From: Bacteroidetes bacterium UBA2364
GTDB taxonomy: Bacteria; Bacteroidota; Rhodothermia; Rhodothermales; UBA2364
Direction: 5' to 3'
DNA: 64,000 nt
Assembly: GCA_002344075.1 (NCBI GenBank)
Contig: DDTM01000106.1
Coordinates: 1-64,000 of the forward strand
A model generated the notes under the pieces. That model did no database searches and was not told where the DNA came from. It worked only from the letters and a program-made list of their open reading frames with translations. How positions within the stretch are numbered: position 1 is the stretch's first letter; the number at the start of each line of letters is the position of its first letter. The position numbers were made by a program, and so were the translations under genes. This document shows, piece after piece, positions 43,531 through 52,806 of the stretch.

Positions 43531-44781
43531 ATGTTCACGATACTTGTTGGTAGCATTGCGGTCTTTTTATTGGTCATCCTGATTTTGGTTTTCCTGATCC
43601 TTACGGCAAAGGAAAAGTTACTTCCGAGTAAAGATGTCAAGATTATCATCAACGGTAAAGCCGACGAAGCCATTACAGTTAAACCAGGTAGTACCCTATT
43701 AACAACCTTGGCCGAGCAAAAACTCTTCTTGGCCTCGGCTTGTGGCGGTGGTGGCACCTGCGCCATGTGTAAGTGTAAAGTACTTTCTGGTGGCGGTGAC
43801 GTACTACCCACAGAGACCAACCACCTCAACCGTCGTCAGGTGGCCGAAAAGGAACGTTTGGCGTGCCAAGTAAAGGTAAAAGAAGACATGGAGATTGTCA
43901 TTCCTGATGAAGTTTTTGGTGTCAAGAAGTGGGAATGCACGGTCACGTCGAACGACAACGTTTCTACGTACATAAAGGAGTTTGTGGTGAAGTTGCCGGA
44001 AGGTGAAACACTTGATTTTGACTCGGGCGGATATATCCAGTTGGATGTGCCGGAGTTGGATCTGGAATTTAAGCAAGACTTGTATAACATTCCCGATCGT
44101 TTTCGGGATGACTATGACAAGTACAAAATCTGGGACTTGAAGCTTAAGACCGATGAGCCTATTTTCCGCGCCTATTCTATGGCCAACCATCCAGCAGAAG
44201 GCAATGTGATTATGTTGAACATCCGTTTGGCCACACCGCCTTGGGATCGTGCGAAGAACGGCTGGAAAGATGTGCCACCAGGTATTTGTTCTTCTTATGT
44301 GTTTTCCCGCAAGCCGGGCGACAAAGTAACCATAAGTGGGCCTTACGGCGAATTCCACATCAAGGATACGGGAAACGAGATGGTGTATATTGGGGGTGGT
44401 GCGGGCATGGCACCACTACGCTCACAAATATTCCACTTATTTCACACGCTAAAAACTGGTCGGAAAGTATCGTATTGGTACGGGGCGCGGAGTAAACGGG
44501 AAATCTTCTATGAAGAACATTTCCGGGCTATAGAACGCGAGTTCCCGAATTTCCAATTTAATATTGCCCTATCCGAGCCTTTACCAGAAGACAACTGGAC
44601 GGGCTATGTGGGCTTCATTCACCAAGTGGTCTTAGACAATTATCTTGCTAAACATGAAGCTCCGGAAGACATTGAATATTACCTATGCGGTCCACCCATG
44701 ATGCTCTCTGCCGTTGATAAAATGTTAGACAGTTTAGGTGTTCCGAAAGAAAAAATCGCATTCGACGACTTCGGTAGTTAG
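43531..44781 (+). CDS. nqrF: Na+-translocating NADH:quinone reductase subunit F
   Basis: NqrF is the NADH entry subunit: it oxidises NADH with FAD and passes electrons to its [2Fe-2S] cluster. Seen in the 416 residues: one N-terminal membrane helix (about 3-26); a ferredoxin domain with cluster cysteines C71, C77, C80 and C112; an FAD-binding barrel with FRAYSMANHP; and the NADH domain (YIGGGAGMAPLRSQIFHL, WYGARSKREIFY, EYYLCGPPMM) with a C-terminal aromatic IAFDDFGS. The operon ends here with a strong terminator. Confidence 0.97.
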   Translation: MFTILVGSIAVFLLVILILVFLILTAKEKLLPSKDVKIIINGKADEAITVKPGSTLLTTLAEQKLFLASACGGGGTCAMCKCKVLSGGGDVLPTETNHLNRRQVAEKERLACQVKVKEDMEIVIPDEVFGVKKWECTVTSNDNVSTYIKEFVVKLPEGETLDFDSGGYIQLDVPELDLEFKQDLYNIPDRFRDDYDKYKIWDLKLKTDEPIFRAYSMANHPAEGNVIMLNIRLATPPWDRAKNGWKDVPPGICSSYVFSRKPGDKVTISGPYGEFHIKDTGNEMVYIGGGAGMAPLRSQIFHLFHTLKTGRKVSYWYGARSKREIFYEEHFRAIEREFPNFQFNIALSEPLPEDNWTGYVGFIHQVVLDNYLAKHEAPEDIEYYLCGPPMMLSAVDKMLDSLGVPKEKIAFDDFGS

Positions 44782-44799
44782 CCAAAACCAAACCAGCCA

Positions 44800-44835
44800 A
44801 GCCTGTGTAGAATGTTTTCCGCACAGGCTTTTTTT
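44800..44835 (+). terminator. Rho-independent terminator of the nqr operon
   Basis: AGCCTGTG (44800-44807) pairs exactly with CACAGGCT (44822-44829), loop 14 nt, followed by a run of seven T including the last stem base. It sits 18 bp after nqrF and before apbE, so apbE is at least partly separate from nqr transcription. Confidence 0.88.
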
Positions 44836-44852
44836 ATGAAACACAGACACAA

Positions 44853-45854
44853 ATGAAGTATCTTTTATTCATCCTGTCCATTTTTGGATTCGCTGCCTGC
44901 CAATCTGATAAGGCTCATAACGATCATTTGGTAGAATTGAGTGGAGAGGCACAAGGAACCACCTTTTCTATCCGATATACAGATCCTGCGCAACGGGATT
45001 TTTCAAAACCTTTGGATAGCCTTTTTACAGCGGTCAACAAAAGTATGTCCACATGGGACACGACTTCTACCATCTCTAAAATTAACCGTAACGAGGCATA
45101 TGTGCTTGACCCGATGTTCGAACAGGTTTTTCGGAAAAGTATGGAAGTTTCCGAAGCAACCAATGGGGCTTTTGATGTTTCGGTAGGGCCTTTGGTACGT
45201 GCTTGGGGGTTCGGCTTCAAGAAAGGAAACCCCCATTTGGGACCACAAAAAGTGGATAGCTTGCGGGTGTTGATTGGCTATAAAGACCTAAAGCTATCCG
45301 ACAACAAAACCGTACTTAAACGGAAAGGGATGGAAATTGATTTTAATGCCATTGCGCAAGGATATACGGTTGACCTTGTGGGTCAGTTTTTGGAAAGCAA
45401 AGGCATAAAAAACTATATGGTAGAGTTGGGGGGTGAGGTATTTACAAAAGGAGAAAAGCCCGATGGCACCCTCTGGCGCATTGGTATAGACAAACCTACC
45501 GATAAAGAGGCCGAAGGCCGTCCTTTACAAGCTATTGTGAACCTGAGCAATAAAGCATTGTCCACTTCCGGAAGCTATCGTAAATTTTACATCCGGAATG
45601 GTATAAAATATTCCCATACCATTGATCCGAAGACTGGATATCCTGTGACTCATAACCTCTTGAGTGTATCAGTTATCGCCAATGATTGTGCCACTTCCGA
45701 TGCCTATGCTACCGCATTTATGGTCATGGGTATTGAAAAAACCTTATCCTTTATCAAAGGGAAACCCTTAGAAGTATTCATGATTTATGGCGACGAAAAG
45801 GGAAACCTACAAGTGAAAATGTCGGAAGGGTTTAAAAAATACTTGGCCGAATAA
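44853..45854 (+). CDS. apbE: FAD:protein FMN transferase (ApbE), lipoprotein
   Basis: ApbE cleaves FAD and transfers FMN to a Thr of NqrB, NqrC and related proteins in the periplasm. The 333-residue product has a lipoprotein signal (LSIFGFAAC, Cys 16) and the family motifs: EAQGTTFSIRY, KSMSTWDTTSTISKIN, DVSVGPLVRAWGFG, DFNAIAQGYTVD, MVELGGEV, ALSTSGSYRKF with HTIDPKTGYP, and ATSDAYATAFMVMG. Its placement directly after nqrF, which encodes the pump whose NqrB/NqrC need it, fits. The transcription terminator between them suggests read-through or its own promoter. Confidence 0.95.
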   Translation: MKYLLFILSIFGFAACQSDKAHNDHLVELSGEAQGTTFSIRYTDPAQRDFSKPLDSLFTAVNKSMSTWDTTSTISKINRNEAYVLDPMFEQVFRKSMEVSEATNGAFDVSVGPLVRAWGFGFKKGNPHLGPQKVDSLRVLIGYKDLKLSDNKTVLKRKGMEIDFNAIAQGYTVDLVGQFLESKGIKNYMVELGGEVFTKGEKPDGTLWRIGIDKPTDKEAEGRPLQAIVNLSNKALSTSGSYRKFYIRNGIKYSHTIDPKTGYPVTHNLLSVSVIANDCATSDAYATAFMVMGIEKTLSFIKGKPLEVFMIYGDEKGNLQVKMSEGFKKYLAE

Positions 45855-45904
45855 GCGACTCAGAGGGTACGCACCCCAAAAGAGGGAGGTGAAATTGTTG
45901 CAAT

Positions 45905-46582
45905 CTACAACGTATGTAACGGAAAGCCTTTCAGGTACGATAAGGCTTCGGGACCATAGTTAAACAATAAATCCAACATACTCAGATCAGGGTAAAACCC
46001 GGTATACACCTGGCGATAAACTGCGGGCTTCCAATCCACAAAATACACGTCGAGACCCATCTTTGCAGCAAATATGGCGGCCTCCTTTGTGGTTAAGAAG
46101 GGTTTTTGCCATACCAAACTCAGCTCGTTTAGGTTTGTAGGTGGGTTGCTGCCCCAGTCAGACATACACTCAATTGCTACTTCGTATGCTAAAGCCTTGC
46201 ACAACCAACGCAAAGAAGCGACGCTGAGTTGTCCAAGCGTGGCGTAAGGCTCCGCGTAAAATGATTCCAAGTAAGACTCGTAATACTCATACATCGCAGA
46301 TGAGCGATAATGATTCTGTAGCGTTTTTAGGTGGGATTCTCGCCATTTCCATTGGGCATCTTCAAAAGTAACCGTATGTATCGGATCCCCAAACCGATAC
46401 CGAACTGGAACGGAAAGCCAAGCAGTTCCCGTATCGGTACGAATGGAGGTTCTGTTCTGATATGATTGTCGGCTATACTGGAACGTATCTGCCAGAACCA
46501 CCCGATCTGATTGTAGAACAGCAGCAAAAACCGAAATACGCGGAAAAAAATCGGGGATGCAAATGGCCGTAGAGGTCTTCAT
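45905..46582 (-). CDS. WbqC-like family protein
   Basis: The 225-residue product belongs to the WbqC family (PF08889). Hallmarks are the N-terminal IPDFFPRISVFAAVLQSDRVVLADTFQYSRQSYQNRTSI, the VPVRYRFGD segment, and the middle KTLQNHYRSSAMYEYYESYL. WbqC is linked to O-antigen or aminosugar metabolism in some Gram-negatives, but its reaction is not settled; many Bacteroidota carry it outside glycan clusters, as here. It is convergent with apbE (51 bp apart) and divergent from cruF. Confidence 0.87.
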   Translation of the reverse strand: MKTSTAICIPDFFPRISVFAAVLQSDRVVLADTFQYSRQSYQNRTSIRTDTGTAWLSVPVRYRFGDPIHTVTFEDAQWKWRESHLKTLQNHYRSSAMYEYYESYLESFYAEPYATLGQLSVASLRWLCKALAYEVAIECMSDWGSNPPTNLNELSLVWQKPFLTTKEAAIFAAKMGLDVYFVDWKPAVYRQVYTGFYPDLSMLDLLFNYGPEALSYLKGFPLHTL

Positions 46583-46673
46583 TAGAATGCGATCAATGGT
46601 TGTTAAAATGCGTTTAGGTGTCTGACAATGTATTACTATGGTGATTATGAAATGAGTATTTTAGTAAAAAAAG

Positions 46674-47492
46674 ATGTCAAAAACCCCCTATATACCAGAT
46701 CGTTATTTTCGATGGTCTGTTTTGATCTTTTTGGGAACCATTGTCTTCAGTTTAGCAGGCATGTTGCTCCTCTACATCCCACCTGTCACAGCTTTCTTTG
46801 CACCTATTCTATCTTGGCTGATCAAAATTCCTACATGGATTTACATGGTGTTGATGCCCATCACGGTTTGGCTGCTCTATTATCCGCACTTAGGGCTTCA
46901 TAAATCCCTCTTTTTTTTAGTTTGGGCGGTTTTTGTAGGGACAGTGATGGAACTTTTGGGCACAGCTACCGGATTTCCATTTGGGAAATACTTTTATACA
47001 GACCTATTAGGTCCTAAGATTTTGGATCTTGTCCCGTATTTCATCCCACCGGCATGGTATGCTATGGGTCTTTTGTCTTTCGATTTGGCGACACGTCTTG
47101 CGCTTAAAGGCATGAAACGTGTATTGGCGGCTTCCTTGTTCATGGTTTTGTGGGATTTTAGCTTAGACCCGGCGATGAGTTATGCCCAGACTTTTTGGGT
47201 ATTTCCCGATGGCGGTTTTTTCTTTGGAATGCCTCCGGAGAACTGGCTTGGGTGGTTTGCATCGGCCTTGATTATTATGTTAGGATTTGAGTATCTGGGG
47301 CATGGCATCCGCCCAACATTAACCCCATGGGCGCCTCGGCTTTGGTTTCTAAATGCTGCTTTTCCATTTTTGGTCTCGTTGGTTTCTTTAAAAGTAGCTG
47401 CTTTCGGATTTGGTCTCTTTGCCTCTATGATCCCACTTTTGGCCGTTTGGGCTTACGAACACCAAACAGGAACAGAAACAGGAGAGAAATAG
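46674..47492 (+). CDS. cruF: Carotenoid biosynthesis protein, CruF-type 1',2'-hydratase
   Basis: CruF-family (DUF422) membrane proteins add water at the 1',2' bond of acyclic carotenoid ends (gamma-carotene 1'-hydroxylase; bisanhydrobacterioruberin hydratase). The 272-residue product has about seven helices and family motifs: ELLGTATGFPFGKYFYTD, VPYFIPPAWYAMG, and the WDFSLDPAMS acid cluster. It is the first gene of a tight carotenoid cluster, with crtB 4 bp downstream. I infer a hydroxylated end group ready for glycosylation. The exact carotenoid cannot be deduced here. Confidence 0.87.
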   Translation: MSKTPYIPDRYFRWSVLIFLGTIVFSLAGMLLLYIPPVTAFFAPILSWLIKIPTWIYMVLMPITVWLLYYPHLGLHKSLFFLVWAVFVGTVMELLGTATGFPFGKYFYTDLLGPKILDLVPYFIPPAWYAMGLLSFDLATRLALKGMKRVLAASLFMVLWDFSLDPAMSYAQTFWVFPDGGFFFGMPPENWLGWFASALIIMLGFEYLGHGIRPTLTPWAPRLWFLNAAFPFLVSLVSLKVAAFGFGLFASMIPLLAVWAYEHQTGTETGEK

Positions 47493-47496
47493 GCCA

Positions 47497-48435
47497 ATGC
47501 TCCAAATGCCCTTTTCCGAAACAGCCATTTGGCAGGACTTTAGGCGCCACTCGCGCACTTTTTCAATGGCCACACATCTTTTGCCATCTGAAATCCGGAT
47601 GCATGTGGCCACCTTATACATGTATTGTCGGATGATAGACAATATTGCGGATGAAATGGCCCTCAATGAAGGAAAAGAACAGGCCTTGTCGGAATTGGCG
47701 CGGGTGGAAAATCATCTATTGGATGTATTTACTGGAAAGCCTTCTTCCAGTCCCTTTTGGCAGCGGTTGTCTGGCATTCATCAGCAGTTTACCTTGTCAC
47801 ATAAGCCCATGCAAGAACTTATCGAAGGTGCAAGATGGGATCTGACAAGTCAGAAAGTCGTTTCCGAAAACGACCTACTTGCATACGCCAATTTGGTGGC
47901 TGGCTGCGTGGGTGCGATGATGCTCCCCTTTTTGGTACAGTCACAAGATGATCGGACGGCATTGGAGCCAACGGCACGCGCACTTGGCAATGCCATGCAA
48001 ATTACCAATATTATTCGGGATGTTGGGGAAGATATCCGCGCCTTAAACCGTATCTATCTTCCGGAAAATTGGCTAAATGAAGCAGGGCTTTCGCCTCAGA
48101 TGTTATACCAAGACCTCCCGCCCGTTGGGTATGCCAACCTCATGGAACGGATGATGCAATTGGCAGAGCAATTATATATCGAAGGATTTAAGGGTATTCA
48201 TCGGCTACCTTTACGTGTTCGGGGGGGTATTCGGGCCGCCGCAAGGTTGTACCGAGAAATCTTGAACGAAGTACGTAAAAACGAGTATAACAACCTCACG
48301 CGGAGAGCATATGTCCCAGCGACACGAAAAATCAGATTGCTCTTAGACAATGATTATTATCGTCGTAGAGACGCTCTACTTCCTCATAATCATCCAAAAA
48401 GAATTTATCCTCCTTTGTTTTCCACATCATTATGA
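47497..48435 (+). CDS. crtB: Phytoene synthase
   Basis: CrtB condenses two geranylgeranyl diphosphates to phytoene, the first committed step of C40 carotenoid synthesis. The 312-residue product has the two Asp-rich Mg-binding motifs: YCRMIDNIADE (D48, D52) and IIRDVGEDIRALNRIYLP in the second half. Start ATG 47497 is followed by another ATG three codons on. The next gene overlaps by 4 bp (ATGA), so translation is coupled. No desaturase (crtI) or cyclase lies in the window; they must be elsewhere. Confidence 0.94.
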   Translation: MLQMPFSETAIWQDFRRHSRTFSMATHLLPSEIRMHVATLYMYCRMIDNIADEMALNEGKEQALSELARVENHLLDVFTGKPSSSPFWQRLSGIHQQFTLSHKPMQELIEGARWDLTSQKVVSENDLLAYANLVAGCVGAMMLPFLVQSQDDRTALEPTARALGNAMQITNIIRDVGEDIRALNRIYLPENWLNEAGLSPQMLYQDLPPVGYANLMERMMQLAEQLYIEGFKGIHRLPLRVRGGIRAAARLYREILNEVRKNEYNNLTRRAYVPATRKIRLLLDNDYYRRRDALLPHNHPKRIYPPLFSTSL

Positions 48436-49109
48436 GGTTATCGTTTTTTAGCCGGTTTTGGAGTGCCGCCATGCGAAAGGGGCTTCTAAATGGTATTGAA
48501 CAAGTGGCACTGTTTGGAGCAGAGAATTTACCCGGCAAACCCACCCTTTTTTATCTCAATCATCACACCCATTTTGATGGGCACCTTGTCTGGCTAATGA
48601 TTTATGAAATACGCCAACGACGTGGCGTCGTTTGGATGGAGCGCTGGGACGATTTCCCCTTTTTAGGACTTTTGGGCGGATTACCCTTTCCTCGGAACCA
48701 GCCCAAAGCCCAGATCGAAACCATGAATCGAACCGTCCAGCTCTTGTCCAAACATCCTGATTGGGATTTTTACATTTTTCCGGAAGCGCGCCAACATCCC
48801 CCAGAAGAAGGGGTTTTGCCTTTTTCTCCCAAAATCTTACAGCGCCTTTCCCGCAAAATGCCACATCTGCTGTTTTGTCCGGTTGCCATCCATGTCACTT
48901 GGTGGGCTGGCGAACGTCCAACCTTGTTGATGAAAGTTGGCGAGGCCCATAACCACCTCGATGGAATGGAGGCCGAACGGCTTCGGGAATTATTGCATCA
49001 ACTTACAGTGCCCCAAACCGCCTCCCCACGTATGGTACTAGCGCATCCTGACAAACCAAACAGAAGTTTTCGGTGGATGCGGTACTTCTTTCGTCATTAT
49101 CCCAAGTAG
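48432..49109 (+). CDS. PlsC-type lysophospholipid acyltransferase family protein
   Basis: The 225-residue protein has the PlsC fold signature: HX4D box in LNHHTHFDG (near residue 45), and YIFPEARQHPPEEG as the second substrate block (standard FPEGxR altered to FPEAR). It is a peripheral membrane acyltransferase. Its start overlaps crtB by 4 bp and it is the third gene after cruF-crtB. In Rhodothermia such as Salinibacter the carotenoid salinixanthin carries an acylated glucose, so this enzyme is a candidate for acylating a carotenoid glycoside. A role in glycerophospholipid synthesis is the alternative. Confidence 0.82.
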   Translation: MRLSFFSRFWSAAMRKGLLNGIEQVALFGAENLPGKPTLFYLNHHTHFDGHLVWLMIYEIRQRRGVVWMERWDDFPFLGLLGGLPFPRNQPKAQIETMNRTVQLLSKHPDWDFYIFPEARQHPPEEGVLPFSPKILQRLSRKMPHLLFCPVAIHVTWWAGERPTLLMKVGEAHNHLDGMEAERLRELLHQLTVPQTASPRMVLAHPDKPNRSFRWMRYFFRHYPK

Positions 49110-49303
49110 TTTGTACCCTTGTGCCGGTCATCGTCCTCTAGCCTCTTTCTGCTTATTTTTAGACGAATCACTTTTTTACTCGCTTAGGTAAAAGTATATT
49201 CGGGTCTCCGAGCAGTTGCCATAGGTAATTGACTTTTTATAACCGGAGCAGGTTAGGTATTATATTATTTGGCCTCGTGTATTATCCGTAACTCATTTTT
49301 TCT

Positions 49304-50266
49304 ATGCTAAAGTATTTTCTCTTATGTGTATTGTTTGTAGGTAACGTACATGCACAAACCCAATGGATCGTAACTGGTTCCAACATTCGGGTTCGCCAAG
49401 CCTCTGATGTTACGGGTACCGAATTAGGGAAATTGGGACTGGGTGTTGTTGTGGTGCAGAAAGCAAAATCGGCAACCAAAGCAACCATTGGTGGTAAAAC
49501 CGATTTTTGGTATCAGGTTTCTACGCCCACGCTAACAGGTTGGGTTTTTGGTGCTTTTCTGAAGCCCTATATCCCTTCGCAGAAACAATTAATTTATATG
49601 GAATTGGTTCGGTCCAGACTTGCAACAGAGGCTACCAATTTTTTAGACGAAGCAGATTTGGTGGTGTTTACCGAACGGGCCATCCGCGAGATAACAAGTC
49701 CGCCCTTGCTTGGTGAATTAGAAATGAGCCGATTGCTGGCCCTTAAACGCGCAGCACCCCTCATGCTCATGGACACTAACACCGGAACCTATCCAGAGCC
49801 TTATAAATCGTGGGTGCAGCGTCATGAAGGCAAATCTCTGTTCTATGACGAGATTTCTGCGCAGTATTTATTACGATCTGAAGTATTTTGGAATTTAGCC
49901 ACTAAATATAAAAATGCCGCTATCGGAGAACGTATTGCTTGGGAGGCTTCTCAAGTACCATTAGGAGGCGAATGCGAAGGCGACCTTTCGTGCAATCTGG
50001 CCTATTTAAACGTCACCACTGGCGAATATCTACGCCGATATCCGAAGGGTGTTCATGTGAAGGAAGCCCTCAACCAAGTTTCAGAATGGTTGTCGAGCAT
50101 TTTGCAACTGGAAGAGCCATACATCAATGAGGTCTTTTACCCAGGACAAAGAAAAGACTTCCAACCGACCTACGATGCCTTTCGACGGGCAGTGAATGGG
50201 ACAGTGAACCCGATTAAAGCAGAGGTTTTGGATCTTCTTTCACAAATAGACAAGAAGGTGAAATAA
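49304..50266 (+). CDS. Secreted SH3-domain protein
   Basis: The 320-residue product has a signal peptide (YFLLCVLFVGNVHA, cleaved near residue 17) and a bacterial SH3 domain at about 20-85 (SNIRVRQASDVTGTELGKLGLG, TPTLTGWVFGAFLKPY). The remaining ~230 residues are helical and unfamiliar, with a lone cysteine pair (GECEGDLSC). Bacterial SH3 domains bind peptidoglycan or protein ligands; the C-terminal part cannot be assigned. It ends at a good intrinsic terminator and is monocistronic. Confidence 0.83.
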   Translation: MLKYFLLCVLFVGNVHAQTQWIVTGSNIRVRQASDVTGTELGKLGLGVVVVQKAKSATKATIGGKTDFWYQVSTPTLTGWVFGAFLKPYIPSQKQLIYMELVRSRLATEATNFLDEADLVVFTERAIREITSPPLLGELEMSRLLALKRAAPLMLMDTNTGTYPEPYKSWVQRHEGKSLFYDEISAQYLLRSEVFWNLATKYKNAAIGERIAWEASQVPLGGECEGDLSCNLAYLNVTTGEYLRRYPKGVHVKEALNQVSEWLSSILQLEEPYINEVFYPGQRKDFQPTYDAFRRAVNGTVNPIKAEVLDLLSQIDKKVK

Positions 50267-50294
50267 GGACACATATTCCCATTTCGTGATTTCG

Positions 50295-50322
50295 GAGTCT
50301 GCCCAATGCAGGCTCTTTTTTT
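50295..50322 (+). terminator. Rho-independent terminator after SH3 gene
   Basis: GAGTCTGC (50295-50302) pairs with GCAGGCTC (50308-50315) with one G-U, followed by seven T. It separates the SH3 gene from mutS2. Confidence 0.82.
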
Positions 50323-50346
50323 AATACACAGGCATTCGCATAAGGC

Positions 50347-52806
50347 ATGAAGCTATATCCACAAAACATTGAACAAAAACTGGGATTTGATGTACTCCGA
50401 CAAAAATTAGATGCCTATACGCTCAGCCGGATGGGGCAGGAACGGGTAGAGGGGATGCTACCGAGTACATCTATTCGGATTGTACAACATAGCCTCCGAC
50501 AGGTCTCGGAGACCCAAGCCCTGCTCGCATTCGACGATGCCTTGCCACTAACCGCATTGCCCGACATCCGCGAGGTGGTTCGTTTTATTTTACCAGAAGG
50601 CGCGTTTATGCAACCAGAAGCACTTTTGGGTGTGGGGCATATCGTGGGCAATATCCGCCGCCTGAAGTCATATCTGGACGCGAGAAGAACCAAGTACCCC
50701 GCCTTACAAGAAGTTGCATTGGGACTCTTCCCACAAAAAACGTTAGAGCGACGCATTGGGGAAACCGTGGACGATACCGGACAAATCAAGGACGATGCCT
50801 CGCCGGAATTACGACGAATTCGCCGGAATCTCTTGCGTATTCAAGGCGAACTAAGGTCTCGTGTGATGGCCGAACTCCGGCGGGCAGAAAAAGAGGGTTT
50901 TGCCGCCGATGACCAGCCCACCATCCGAAATGGCCGCTTAGTCATCCCCGTAAAAGCAGAAGCCAAACGAAAAGTGACCGGATTCCTTCATGATGTCTCG
51001 GCAACGGGGCATACGGCTTATATCGAGCCTGCCGCAGTAATGGAACTGAACAACGATCTTCGCGAACTTGAAACCGAAGAAAGGCGTGAAATTGAACGCA
51101 TTCTACGAGATGTTTGCGCAGAACTAAGAACTGTTGCGCCAGAGGTCTTGAACAGTGTGGAAACATTAGGCGAATTCGACTTTGTATTAGCGAAGGCTCG
51201 ATTGGCGAACGCCTTGGATGGAACCGTTCCCCAATTGAATGAAAAGGGTGTTTTTAAGCTAAAAAAAGCCAAAAACCCGATGTTGGTTTTACGATATGCA
51301 CAAGAGAAAAAAAATATCGTACCATTAGACATCACTTTAGGTGAACATTTTCGTTCCCTCATCATTACGGGGCCTAATGCTGGTGGGAAATCTGTAGCCA
51401 TGAAGACCGTAGGACTGCTGGCCCTGATGGTGGCATACGGGCTGCCAATTCCATGCCATGGCGATGCTTCGGATGTATGTCTGTTTCAAGCTATTTTTGC
51501 TGATATAGGCGATGAACAAAGCATCGAAAATGACCTTTCCACGTTTAGTTCACACCTTACTCATTTGCGGCATATGCTGACGGAGGCCGATGCCCGTACT
51601 TTGATTATGATTGATGAAGCGGGAACCGGAACCGACCCCTCCGAAGGAACGGCTTTGTCACAATCCATGCTCGAACATTTTCACCGCGTTGGCGCAACGG
51701 TCATTGTCACCACCCATCACGGGGCATTAAAGGTCTTTGCTCACGAGACGTCTGGTGTAGAAAATGGTGCCATGAGTTTCGATGAAGCCAATATCACGCC
51801 TACTTATCGTCTTCAAACAGGTATTCCCGGGTCATCCTATGCCTTCGAAATGGCCGAACGTCTGTGCGTACCTACAGCCATTATCGAGCGGGCACGTAGC
51901 CTCATCGGTACTCAACAAGCCTCTTTTGAAAACCTTTTACACGATTTTGCACGCAAGAACGAAGCGTTATCGGTACAACTAAAACGACTTACGGAAGAAA
52001 AGGCCGCCTTAGAAGCCAGTCGCAAGCAATATGAAACGCGCCGCCTACACCTCGAACAAGTGAAAGACCAGATTCGTAAAGATGCCCTCAACGAAGCTCA
52101 AAAAGTTTTAGATCAAGCAAATGCCGAAGTAGAACGCACCATCCGAGAAATCCGAGAAGCACAAGCTGAGGCAGAACGAACCAAAATTGCCCGTCAGCAA
52201 CTTGAGGCAACCAAAGACCTTGTAAAGCGGTATCAAGTCAATTTGGAAAAGCGTGTACAAGCCCGTGAAGCCTTACAGGAGGCTCAGCGCCAGAAAACGC
52301 TACCAGCCACCGATTCCAAAAAAGCGCCCAAAAAACCAGACACCACGTCAACCGATATCCAGGTGGGAGATCAAGTGGTGGTCGGCGAAGGAACTACCCC
52401 AGCCGAAGTATTGGAAATTGTGGGTAAAAATGTCCTGGTGGCCCAAGGTTCTATGAAAATAAAGGCCAAATTGAACCAATTACGCAAAGTGGCAGGGCGA
52501 CAAAAACAAACCGTAACCGTCCGGCACCAATACGCCAGTGCCGACGTCTTGTCCACTGGTCGCGCCCGCATCCACTTAGACATCCGTGGCCAGCGTGTTG
52601 AAGACGCAAAAATGACCGTAACACAATTTTTAGACGATGCAGTGGCAGCCAGCCTGAATCGATTGGAGATTCTACATGGAACCGGTACAGGGGCACTCCG
52701 GTTAGCGCTCAAAGACTTGCTGTCCCACTATGATGGTGTTTCGCGGTTCGAGGAAGCACCTTGGGATTTGGGTGGCCCCGGTGTCACATATGTCTGGCTG
52801 GATTAG
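50347..52806 (+). CDS. mutS2: Endonuclease MutS2
   Basis: MutS2 is a MutS-core ATPase with a nuclease Smr domain; it opposes recombination and, in some species, rescues stalled ribosomes. The 819-residue product has the clamp/lever regions, Walker A GPNAGGKS (342-349), Walker B with LIMIDEAGTGTDPSEGTA, and the long charged coiled coil (about 530-650). The C-terminal Smr domain starts near 740 with LDIRGQR (744-750), then HGTGTGAL (777-784). There is no N-terminal mismatch-recognition domain, as expected for MutS2. The 3' end overlaps the convergent XdhC gene by 23 bp. Confidence 0.96.
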   Translation: MKLYPQNIEQKLGFDVLRQKLDAYTLSRMGQERVEGMLPSTSIRIVQHSLRQVSETQALLAFDDALPLTALPDIREVVRFILPEGAFMQPEALLGVGHIVGNIRRLKSYLDARRTKYPALQEVALGLFPQKTLERRIGETVDDTGQIKDDASPELRRIRRNLLRIQGELRSRVMAELRRAEKEGFAADDQPTIRNGRLVIPVKAEAKRKVTGFLHDVSATGHTAYIEPAAVMELNNDLRELETEERREIERILRDVCAELRTVAPEVLNSVETLGEFDFVLAKARLANALDGTVPQLNEKGVFKLKKAKNPMLVLRYAQEKKNIVPLDITLGEHFRSLIITGPNAGGKSVAMKTVGLLALMVAYGLPIPCHGDASDVCLFQAIFADIGDEQSIENDLSTFSSHLTHLRHMLTEADARTLIMIDEAGTGTDPSEGTALSQSMLEHFHRVGATVIVTTHHGALKVFAHETSGVENGAMSFDEANITPTYRLQTGIPGSSYAFEMAERLCVPTAIIERARSLIGTQQASFENLLHDFARKNEALSVQLKRLTEEKAALEASRKQYETRRLHLEQVKDQIRKDALNEAQKVLDQANAEVERTIREIREAQAEAERTKIARQQLEATKDLVKRYQVNLEKRVQAREALQEAQRQKTLPATDSKKAPKKPDTTSTDIQVGDQVVVGEGTTPAEVLEIVGKNVLVAQGSMKIKAKLNQLRKVAGRQKQTVTVRHQYASADVLSTGRARIHLDIRGQRVEDAKMTVTQFLDDAVAASLNRLEILHGTGTGALRLALKDLLSHYDGVSRFEEAPWDLGGPGVTYVWLD

